A program made the position numbers and the translations under genes. A stretch of DNA of 6,035 bases from Acidimicrobiia bacterium (GTDB lineage Bacteria; Actinomycetota; Acidimicrobiia; Spongiisociales; UBA5794). Below are positions 1 to 5,146 of this stretch, in pieces. Each line of letters starts with the position of its first letter. Position 1 is the first letter of the stretch. The DNA lies in NCBI GenBank assembly GCA_013001485.1, contig JABDMN010000292.1, positions 1 through 6,035 of the forward strand, given 5' to 3'. The notes below the pieces were generated by a model. That model made no database searches. It was not told the origin of the DNA and saw only the letters and a program-made list of their open reading frames with translations.

Positions 1-92
1 TCTGGGTTCGGTGTGGCATCGTCCTGGTCGGACATCACGGGCATCCTACGGGTGCCATCTGGTCCCGATAGGCTCCTGCGTCCCCGAAGGCT

Positions 93-98
93 GGGAGG
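93..98 (+). promoter_or_regulatory. Ribosome binding site that sets the amidase start
   Basis: GGGAGG lies 4 nt before the in-frame GTG at 103. The alternative upstream GTG at 13 has no comparable purine run in the 12 visible bases before it. The spacing is slightly short, but together with family length it favours the downstream start. Confidence 0.6.
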
Positions 99-102
99 TT
101 CG

Positions 103-1602
103 GTGACGTTCTCCGACTACGACAGCCACGATGCGCTCGGCCTTGCCGAGCTGGTGCGAAACGGTGAGGTCTCCTCGCTCGAGCTGGTCGACGAGGCCAT
201 CGTGAGGATCGAGGCCAACGGGCAGCTCAACGCCGTCATCGCCCGGCGTTTTGAGGAAGCCAGGGATCGGGCGGCCGGAGACCTCGGCCACGGCCCCTTC
301 GCCGGGGTGCCCTGGCTCATCAAGGACCTCGCCACCGAGGAAGGTCAGCCCGTCACCTTCGGATCCGTGTTCTTTCGGGACTTCATCTCTCCGGTCACGA
401 GCGAGATCGTCAGTCGCCACCATCAGGCCGGGTTCATCCCGTTGGGTCGCACCACCAGCCCGGAGTTCGGCCTGCTCCCGACGACCGAGTCGAAGTTGTT
501 TGGGGCGACTCGCAACCCGTGGAGTCTGGAGCACTCCACCGGGGGCTCCTCCGGAGGCGCAGCTGCGGCAGTGGCATCCCGCATCGTCCCCATGGCTCAC
601 GCTTCAGACGGCGGTGGATCGATCCGGATTCCTGCGGCCAACTGTGGAGTGTTTGGTCTCAAGATCAGCCGGGGTATCAACCCGCAGGCTCCAAGCCCCA
701 ACCTCGAGGGTCTTGGAGTCGACCATTGTGTTTCGCTGTCTGTTCGGGACAGCGCCGCCCTCCTCGACGCCACTCGCGGCCCGGTTCCCGGTGACCCGTG
801 GTGGGCGCCCGAGCCCGAGCGTCCCTATCTGTCAGAGGTCGGCGCAGACCCGGGTCGGCTTCGCATCGGCTTCTCGTTCACGGACTTCCGCGGAATCCGC
901 GCTCATCCCGACAACGAGCACGCCGTCACCGAGACGGCAGGACTGTTGGAACGGCTGGGGCACAACGTCGAGGAGGCCAAGCCTGACCTCGACGGGGATG
1001 CCTTTGCCGAGGCGTTCCTGTTGCTGTGGGCCACGATTCCGGCGGGCATCGACCGGTTGATCCTCGACGGCATCAGTGACCGACGTGGCGGGTCGGCCAT
1101 TCAGAAGGCGCTTGGTGGCCAGATGACCCTGCGCATGGCCCGGGCGCTCGAAGGACGTCGGGCAGGCATGCCTGCCTTTGAGGGCTTCACCCGGTCGCTC
1201 GTGAAGCTCGCTGAGAAGAAGTCTCCCGCCGACGTGTGGCACGCTCGGGTCGTGTTGCAGCGTCAGGTGTACCGGCTGGCGGAGTTCTTCTCTTCATACG
1301 ACCTGTTGCTCACACCGGTGCTCGGCTCGCCTCCGGTCAGGATCGGTGAGATCGACCCGGAGGGTGACTTCGAGGAGCTTGTCGAGCGGCTCTACCGGTA
1401 CGTCTCCTACACCCCGGTTGCCAACGTCGGTGGGAACCCGGCGATGTCGGTGCCGTTGCATTGGAACCGCGATGGCCTGCCGATCGGAGTGCAGTTCACC
1501 GCACCATTCGTTGGTGACGCACTGCTGCTCAGGCTCGCCGCTCAACTCGAGGAAGCCCGTCCCTGGCGGGACAAGCGTCCCCCGGCTGCCGTCACCGGCT
1601 GA
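103..1602 (+). CDS. Amidase-signature family hydrolase, NylA-like
   Basis: This is a cytosolic amidase of about 499 residues that should hydrolyse a C-N amide bond through a Ser-cisSer-Lys triad. Counting from the GTG at 103, the Lys is K74 in PWLIKDLA, the cis-Ser is S149 in GGSSGG, and the nucleophile is S173 in DGGGSIRIPA. These positions nearly match K72/S150/S174 of Arthrobacter NylA (493 residues), and the stretches RTTSPEFG, TRNPW and AHASDGGGSIR also fit that branch. The frame is open back to a GTG at 13, but the extra 30 residues (Arg/Pro-rich) look non-coding. The 103 start has GGGAGG just ahead and gives the family length. A TANNNT-like TAGGCT at 69-74 could be its -10. The family call is firm. 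The substrate is unknown, because NylA-like amidases act on varied linear and cyclic amides, so nylon-oligomer activity should not be assumed. Confidence 0.92.
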   Translation: MTFSDYDSHDALGLAELVRNGEVSSLELVDEAIVRIEANGQLNAVIARRFEEARDRAAGDLGHGPFAGVPWLIKDLATEEGQPVTFGSVFFRDFISPVTSEIVSRHHQAGFIPLGRTTSPEFGLLPTTESKLFGATRNPWSLEHSTGGSSGGAAAAVASRIVPMAHASDGGGSIRIPAANCGVFGLKISRGINPQAPSPNLEGLGVDHCVSLSVRDSAALLDATRGPVPGDPWWAPEPERPYLSEVGADPGRLRIGFSFTDFRGIRAHPDNEHAVTETAGLLERLGHNVEEAKPDLDGDAFAEAFLLLWATIPAGIDRLILDGISDRRGGSAIQKALGGQMTLRMARALEGRRAGMPAFEGFTRSLVKLAEKKSPADVWHARVVLQRQVYRLAEFFSSYDLLLTPVLGSPPVRIGEIDPEGDFEELVERLYRYVSYTPVANVGGNPAMSVPLHWNRDGLPIGVQFTAPFVGDALLLRLAAQLEEARPWRDKRPPAAVTG

Positions 1603-1605
1603 CCC

Positions 1606-2136
1606 CTACGAGCAGGCTTCCTCGAAGTAGGTCCCGATGTTGTCCATCGCCGTCTGCACCTCGACGGTCGCCATCGCCTCAGCCGCGGCCTGGAGTTCCG
1701 CCGCCTGGTCGGCATCCATGGAGGAAACCTGGTCGGGATCGCTGAAGTCGATACCAAGAGCAGCGAGGTCCTCGCCGAATTGCTGGTAAGCGTCGGCGAA
1801 GATCACGAAGTCGGCCCGGATTTCGGCGGGTGCGTTGTTGGCGAACTCGCGGAAGTAGTCGGCCGAAGCCTGGACATCGCCACCGAAGATGGCATCGCCT
1901 TGAGCCTGAGCCGATTGCTGAGCCCACGCGGCAATCTCAGGGCAGGTCAGCGTCGAAGAACCTCCGCCGGGCTGCGTCGTCGCAGGCGTGTCGGCGGTGG
2001 TGGTCGTTGCACCGGCCGTCGTTGTCGTAGCCACGGTCGTGGTCGCTGTTGGGGTGGTGGTGTCTGTTGTGTCGTCGGAACCTCCGCACCCGGCCACAGC
2101 GAGGGCGAGCGCTAGGAGTAGGGCGAGGTATCGCAT
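1606..2136 (-). CDS. Small secreted lipoprotein with Thr-rich linker
   Basis: This 176-residue protein is exported and lipid-anchored. MRYLALLLALALAVAGC is a compact signal peptide with lipobox VAGC and acceptor Cys17. A low-complexity linker at residues 23-54 contains 20 Thr. After it comes a predicted all-helical domain of about 110 residues that starts at C65 and ends at C175, a plausible disulfide pair enclosing the domain. I do not recognise a named family, though actinobacteria often have small lipoproteins with this plan (lipobox, Thr/Ala linker, helical domain). The frame extends 7 codons further upstream, but the ATG at 2136 has an AGGAGG with 6-nt spacing and starts exactly at the signal peptide. 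It lies 55 bp behind the membrane-protein gene on the same strand, so it is probably the last gene of that operon. Its stop is 3 bp from the stop of the converging amidase. Confidence 0.88.
   Translation of the reverse strand: MRYLALLLALALAVAGCGGSDDTTDTTTPTATTTVATTTTAGATTTTADTPATTQPGGGSSTLTCPEIAAWAQQSAQAQGDAIFGGDVQASADYFREFANNAPAEIRADFVIFADAYQQFGEDLAALGIDFSDPDQVSSMDADQAAELQAAAEAMATVEVQTAMDNIGTYFEEACS
1975..2070 (-). repeat. Thr-codon low-complexity tract encoding a lipoprotein linker
   Basis: Thirty-two codons contain 20 Thr in runs of two to four, separated by Ala, Asp, Pro, Val and Gly. ACN codons dominate, so the plus strand reads as a GTN-rich tract. The tract encodes residues 23-54 of the lipoprotein, between the lipid-modified Cys17 and the helical domain. 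It looks like an extended spacer. In actinobacteria such Thr-rich segments can be O-mannosylated, but that is an inference here. Confidence 0.8.
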
Positions 2137-2142
2137 GAGGCA

Positions 2143-2148
2143 CCTCCT
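2143..2148 (-). promoter_or_regulatory. Strong ribosome binding site of the Thr-rich lipoprotein
   Basis: AGGAGG on the minus strand lies 6 nt upstream of the ATG at 2136. It decides that start over the ATG 7 codons upstream, which overlaps the SD region itself. Confidence 0.8.
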
Positions 2149-2191
2149 CAGTGACATTGGATCACCAAAGGAGCTCGTCGAGGAATGGGTC

Positions 2192-2530
2192 TTAGGTCTC
2201 TCCGATAAGTACTTCGCGAACCGACGCTGACCGTCGGCCGACGCGGATCAGGTAGACACCTGTGGCGAGGTTGCCGGTGAACACAAGGGCAATCCACCAG
2301 GGGACGGCCCGAGCCACGGATCCCTCTCGCAATGCGATCCAAGCCCCCACGGCGATGAGGCCTACGGCGAGGTCGATAAGGGTGACCCGACCCCAGACGT
2401 CACCCCAAACGGTCTCGAGCCCGGCGATGAATCCGCCCGAGGCGATGCCGATTCCGATCATCACGACCATCGCCGTGGTGATCACGACCCCGAGGATGAG
2501 TGTGGTCCTGTGCATCATTGGCCCTTTCAT
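2192..2530 (-). CDS. Three-helix integral membrane protein, unknown function
   Basis: This hydrophobic protein of 112 residues has three likely membrane segments at about 10-30, 50-67 and 77-96, and a short basic tail (RVGRR). Notable residues are W42 and W46 before helix 2, D53 at its start, W64 with RE at 68-69 after it, WW at 78-79, N87 and Y93. This pattern recalls small DUF1475-type membrane proteins, but I could not test that and do not name it. The chosen ATG at 2530-2528 overlaps the TGA of the beta-propeller gene as ATGA, the usual sign of translational coupling. Starts 4 or 5 codons later (ATGATG at 2518-2513) and one 6 codons earlier are also possible. The gene probably works together with the lipoprotein it is coupled to. 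Confidence 0.82.
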   Translation of the reverse strand: MKGPMMHRTTLILGVVITTAMVVMIGIGIASGGFIAGLETVWGDVWGRVTLIDLAVGLIAVGAWIALREGSVARAVPWWIALVFTGNLATGVYLIRVGRRSASVREVLIGET

Positions 2531-3678
2531 CTGTTCCACGTTGCCCACACGCCGTCGCCGACCTGTGTCGGCTCGCCCGTGCTCAGGGGCAGGACCCAGA
2601 TGCCGGCGAGGTTGCTCAGCACCATCGGGTGAACCAGTGACTCACCGTCCGGCGACCACACCGTCATCGAGCGGGTGTACTGGTCGAAGAACGGTGCCAA
2701 GTCGCGAAAGAACTGGAGGCTCGGCCTGCCGGCAGGGAAGACGGTCGTGAGACCAGTGCCGTCCCACACGTGCCATGAGCCTTCGACGGTGTCCAGGTCG
2801 TCGAGGGTCAGGTACGCCAGCCGCGTGCCATCCGGACTCCACCAGAACCCGAGTACTGGATCGCGGTTCACGAGTTCGGTCTCGCCGCTCTCGATGTCGA
2901 CGACGTGCAGGCCGGGATCGAGGGACACCGGGGCCGGCTGGAAAGCCACTGAGGTGCCGTCCTGGCCGGTGGTCGTGCTCTGAACGGCCACACGGTCTCC
3001 GGACACGGCGAAGGTGATGAAGCCGTCGGCGATGGCGATCGTCCGGGTCGAGCCATCGTCGTCTAGAACCAAGCGCCCGTCTGACACGTACCAGCGACCG
3101 TGGTCGGTCCACTGAGGCGCCTGCATCTCACCCGGAATCGCGTCCAGGGTTTCCACCGCGCCGTCGAGGTCTCGAATGGAGAGCTCTTCGCGGCCGACCT
3201 GGGCGATGATGCGATCCCCTTCGGGTGACCAGTCGAAGTAGAAGGGAGCACCGGTGCCAAGCATGGTCGTCGTGCCGGCCTCGACGTCGGCGACGTGGAA
3301 CTCGAGCCCGGCGGCTCCGTTGCCCAGGAAGGCGATCCGGTCTCCCTGGGGGTTCCACTGGTGGAAGAACGAGGACACCGGGGTCTCGATCCGCTTCTTG
3401 AAGTCACCGTTGCCATCGACGAGCACGAGCCGGGATCCGTCGGGCGTAGCTTCGCTGTAGACGAAGAGATCTTCCGAAGGAGACCAGACGGGCTGGAAGT
3501 AGGAGAGGCTGGACGCCGCGTTGGTGGTGATCCGGGTGCGGTCCTCGGTCGCGGCATCGACGAGCGAGATGTTCCCGGTGTCGTCGATGACGGCAAGCCG
3601 CGGGGCGGCGGGCTCGTTGGAAGTGCACGCCGCCCCGATCAGAGATGCGACAAGCAGCAGCGACACACGAAGCTTCAT
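2527..3678 (-). CDS. Lipid-anchored beta-propeller protein (PD40/TolB-like repeats)
   Basis: This 383-residue exported lipoprotein has signal peptide residues 1-17 and a lipobox ending GAAC (Cys18). The rest is built of WD40-like PD40 repeats of the form W-S/N-P-x-G-x-R-hydrophobic. They centre on W65 (WSPSEDLFVY), W108 (WNPQGDRIAF), W150 (WSPEGDRIIA), W190 (degenerate), about 226 (SGDRVAV, without Trp), W280 (WSPDGTRLAY) and W341 (WSPDGESLVH). A final Trp-rich strand (WATWNR) lies at the C-terminus and could close the ring. This predicts a propeller of about seven blades outside the membrane, likely a protein- or ligand-binding platform. The TolB C-terminal domain has similar repeats, but no TolB N-terminal domain or Tol/Pal neighbours are seen, so this is not called tolB. 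There is no good SD before the ATG, and a possible -10 sits 6 nt upstream. Its stop overlaps the next gene by ATGA. Confidence 0.88.
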   Translation of the reverse strand: MKLRVSLLLVASLIGAACTSNEPAAPRLAVIDDTGNISLVDAATEDRTRITTNAASSLSYFQPVWSPSEDLFVYSEATPDGSRLVLVDGNGDFKKRIETPVSSFFHQWNPQGDRIAFLGNGAAGLEFHVADVEAGTTTMLGTGAPFYFDWSPEGDRIIAQVGREELSIRDLDGAVETLDAIPGEMQAPQWTDHGRWYVSDGRLVLDDDGSTRTIAIADGFITFAVSGDRVAVQSTTTGQDGTSVAFQPAPVSLDPGLHVVDIESGETELVNRDPVLGFWWSPDGTRLAYLTLDDLDTVEGSWHVWDGTGLTTVFPAGRPSLQFFRDLAPFFDQYTRSMTVWSPDGESLVHPMVLSNLAGIWVLPLSTGEPTQVGDGVWATWNR

Positions 3679-3684
3679 GGTGTC

Positions 3685-3690
3685 ACCGTA
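3685..3690 (-). promoter_or_regulatory. Candidate -10 element, leaderless start of propeller gene
   Basis: TACGGT on the minus strand fits the actinobacterial TANNNT -10 pattern and ends 6 nt before the ATG at 3678. Transcription would begin at or next to the start codon. No SD of useful strength is present (only GGTG at short spacing), and no -35 match is visible. An 8-bp palindrome AGCCGGCT (3708-3715) lies just upstream, next to the stop of the SRPBCC gene. Confidence 0.3.
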
Positions 3691-3716
3691 TACCGACGCA
3701 CCCCCCTAGCCGGCTC

Positions 3717-4175
3717 TCAGGTGAGCTCGACCATGGCGATCTCAGCGAGGTTGTCCAGGCTTGCCACCAGGTCCCGCTGGTAGATGCGGGGAAGCACCAT
3801 CTTGTCGATGATCTTCCCGAACCAGTTGGTCGTAGCTTCGGCCTCCATAGTCACGGTCAAGGCCAGCCTGTCCTCACCAAGTTCTGTCCAGCGCCACGTC
3901 CACATCGCGTCGGGCAACGGATCGGGCACCTCGCAGAGGAAACGGACCAGCTTGAACTCGTCGTGCTCCTCGATGGTGCACGTCAGGTCCAGCTGCCGTC
4001 CCAGCACCGAGTAGGCAACCTTGACGCTGTCGCCCACCTTGTCCCAGGCGTAGTCCTCGCTGTCGAGGATTTCGGTCATTCCGGAGTACCACGTGGGCCA
4101 CGTCTTCGGGTCGTCTACGAAGTCCCACATCTTCTTGAGAGACACAGGGATCTCGCGAGTTTCTTCGATACGCAT
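3717..4175 (-). CDS. SRPBCC / START-like ligand-binding protein
   Basis: This 152-residue soluble protein has the SRPBCC (Bet v1-like, polyketide cyclase/CoxG-type) pattern. The N-terminal strand MRIEETREIPVS is followed by the helix KKMWDFVDDPKTWPTWYSGM, which carries the family's typical W-x-F-x-D-P-x-x-W-P-x-W signature at residues 17-29. Alternating strands follow at about 48-115, and a long C-terminal helix at about 117-148 would cap the hydrophobic cavity. Such proteins bind lipids, polyketides or other hydrophobic ligands, and the ligand cannot be told. The frame is open to 4211, but family alignment starts near MRIEE. The ATG at 4175 has a near-consensus AGGGGGTG at 7-nt spacing, while the ATG two codons upstream (4181) is too close to it. 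It is the first gene of the minus-strand block, 38 bp ahead of the propeller gene, and has no signal peptide. Confidence 0.88.
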   Translation of the reverse strand: MRIEETREIPVSLKKMWDFVDDPKTWPTWYSGMTEILDSEDYAWDKVGDSVKVAYSVLGRQLDLTCTIEEHDEFKLVRFLCEVPDPLPDAMWTWRWTELGEDRLALTVTMEAEATTNWFGKIIDKMVLPRIYQRDLVASLDNLAEIAMVELT

Positions 4176-4183
4176 GCGCATGC
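4172..4183. repeat. 12-bp perfect palindrome over the SRPBCC start codons
   Basis: GCATGCGCATGC is its own reverse complement. It spans both candidate ATG codons of the SRPBCC gene and touches the SD. It could be an operator or a structure that hides the start, or simply the result of two neighbouring Met-Arg codons (ATGCGCATGCGT). The sequence alone does not decide. Confidence 0.45.
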
Positions 4184-4190
4184 ACCCCCT
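4183..4190 (-). promoter_or_regulatory. Ribosome binding site that sets the SRPBCC start
   Basis: AGGGGGTG on the minus strand matches AGGAGGTG at 7 of 8 positions. It lies 7 nt from the ATG at 4175 but only 1 nt from the ATG at 4181, favouring the shorter protein. Confidence 0.55.
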
Positions 4191-4338
4191 TCCAGAGGGC
4201 AGCGATCCCACGCGGGTGGAACCCTCAGGTGCGAATCAGCACCGTGTCGAGCTTCTCCGATTTCGGACACGAAAAGCCTGCATTGTGCTTGCAGCGGTGG
4301 CGGCCACAGCAGTGTCAGTCCTCGGCGATCTCTGCCGA

Positions 4339-4344
4339 TACCCT
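4339..4344 (+). promoter_or_regulatory. Candidate -10 element, leaderless start of hydrolase
   Basis: TACCCT (in GATACCCT) fits TANNNT and ends 7 nt before the GTG at 4352, placing the likely transcription start on or beside the start codon. No SD precedes this GTG. No convincing -35 is seen 16-19 nt upstream. The rest of the 176-bp divergent region (4176-4351) shows no second gene. It has a weak inverted repeat (CTGCA at 4278-4282, TGCAG at 4290-4294) and no TANNNT on the minus strand that could serve the SRPBCC gene. Confidence 0.4.
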
Positions 4345-4351
4345 CTGCATC

Positions 4352-5113
4352 GTGGTCGACCTGCTTCATCCCCATGCCGAGGGTTTCTCGTTCCCGGGTA
4401 CCAACGGCAACGGTGTGGTTGTGCTCCACGGGTGGACGGGCAGCCCGGCACATCTGCGCCTGATCGGAGGGTTCCTCAACGACCACGGCTACTCGATCGA
4501 AGCACCCCGACTCCCTGGTCACGGAACGCACGTGTCCGCGATGGAGCAAACCTCATGGCGCGACTGGCTCAGGGCCGCCGGTGAAGCCGCCCAGGCGGTG
4601 CTCGACCGCGGTGAGCGACTCCATCTGGTGGGGCTCTCGATGGGTGGAATCCTTTCGATCCTGATCGCCCCCACCTTCGATCCGGCGTCGGTCACGACTA
4701 TCAACGCCCCGCAGCGGGTTCAGAATCGACTGGGCCGTGCGGCCGGGTTCCTTCACCGCTGGAAGCCCTACCACGAGGGCGAGATAAGGGAACCGCCCCA
4801 GGATGAGGCCGCCGATTACTGGCACCAGTACGACGGCTTCCCGACCCGCGCCATTCACGATCTGTTCTTGCTGGTGCGGGCGAGCCGCACGGCGTTGCCC
4901 CGGGTAACGGCACCGCTTCTCGTCATCCAGTCGAAGGTCGACGAGACGGTGCGACCGGCTTCTGCGCAGACCATCCACGACAGGGCCGGATCCGACGAGA
5001 AACGCATCCTCTGGCTCGAACGATCTCGCCATGTGGCGCTCCTCGATTCGGAGCGAAACGTCATACACGGTGGGGTACTAGGTCACCTAGAGGCCGCACG
5101 GGGTTCCGCGTAG
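4352..5113 (+). CDS. Alpha/beta hydrolase, carboxylesterase / monoacylglycerol lipase type
   Basis: This 253-residue serine hydrolase should cleave carboxylic esters of short to medium acyl chains. From the GTG at 4352, HGWTG (residues 26-30) supplies the oxyanion hole and GLSMGG holds the nucleophile S96. The acid is D197 in KVDETV, and the base is H227 in SRHVALLD. Spacing and motifs follow Geobacillus Est30 (S94/D193/H223, 247 residues) and bacillar monoacylglycerol lipase. PRLPGHGT at 52-59 and the short cap region also fit. No signal peptide is present, so it should be cytosolic. The frame is open to a GTG at 4229, but those 41 residues resemble non-coding translation and family proteins begin where GTG 4352 does. 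It is divergent from the SRPBCC gene and 33 bp ahead of acs. The exact substrate is not predictable. Confidence 0.9.
   Translation: MVDLLHPHAEGFSFPGTNGNGVVVLHGWTGSPAHLRLIGGFLNDHGYSIEAPRLPGHGTHVSAMEQTSWRDWLRAAGEAAQAVLDRGERLHLVGLSMGGILSILIAPTFDPASVTTINAPQRVQNRLGRAAGFLHRWKPYHEGEIREPPQDEAADYWHQYDGFPTRAIHDLFLLVRASRTALPRVTAPLLVIQSKVDETVRPASAQTIHDRAGSDEKRILWLERSRHVALLDSERNVIHGGVLGHLEAARGSA
5078..5090. repeat. Palindrome CTAGGT-C-ACCTAG ahead of acs
   Basis: Two 6-base arms invert perfectly around a single C. The site lies in the last codons of the hydrolase gene, 57 bp before the acs GTG and next to where a -35 would sit for the TAGATT at 5111. The reading frame here uses GTA, CTA and CTA, codons avoided elsewhere in this GC-rich window, so the DNA may be under selection besides coding. 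An operator for a dimeric regulator is a guess. Confidence 0.4.
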
Positions 5114-5116
5114 ATT
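5111..5116 (+). promoter_or_regulatory. Candidate -10 element for acs
   Basis: TAGATT fits TANNNT, overlaps the stop codon of the hydrolase and would start a transcript near 5123, leaving a leader of about 24 nt that includes the SD. No good -35 is seen. Read-through from the hydrolase promoter is an equal alternative. Confidence 0.28.
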
Positions 5117-5132
5117 CAGTCTCAGCAATCCC

Positions 5133-5139
5133 GAAGGAG
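5133..5139 (+). promoter_or_regulatory. Ribosome binding site of acs
   Basis: GAAGGAG lies 7 nt before the GTG at 5147. It fixes the start, which also agrees with the usual N-terminus of acetyl-CoA synthetases. Confidence 0.8.
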
Positions 5140-5146
5140 CGACCCC

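Noticed and set aside
13..102. N-terminal extension of the amidase from GTG 13
   Set aside because: It is Arg/Pro-rich with no family match, while the GTG at 103 has an SD and gives triad numbering equal to NylA.
1559..1572. Small hairpin GTCCC-tggc-GGGAC as a terminator of the amidase gene
   Set aside because: The stem is only 5 bp, it lies inside the coding sequence and no T run follows.
2527..3678. Calling the propeller gene tolB
   Set aside because: Only the PD40 repeats are shared. A TolB N-terminal domain and Tol-Pal neighbours are missing, and a lipid anchor is present.
4278..4294. Inverted repeat CTGCA/TGCAG in the divergent region as an operator
   Set aside because: The 5-bp arms with a 7-nt loop are expected by chance in such sequence. 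It is noted only within the promoter entry.
4229..4351. N-terminal extension of the hydrolase from GTG 4229
   Set aside because: The 41 residues have no resemblance to this family, contain several Cys and Gln residues unlike the rest, and cross a likely promoter.
3295..4463. Overlapping plus-strand open frames at 3295-3783 and 3645-4463
   Set aside because: They lie antisense to the propeller and SRPBCC genes and across the divergent region. Their composition is shadow-like, with no recognisable domain or ribosome binding site.
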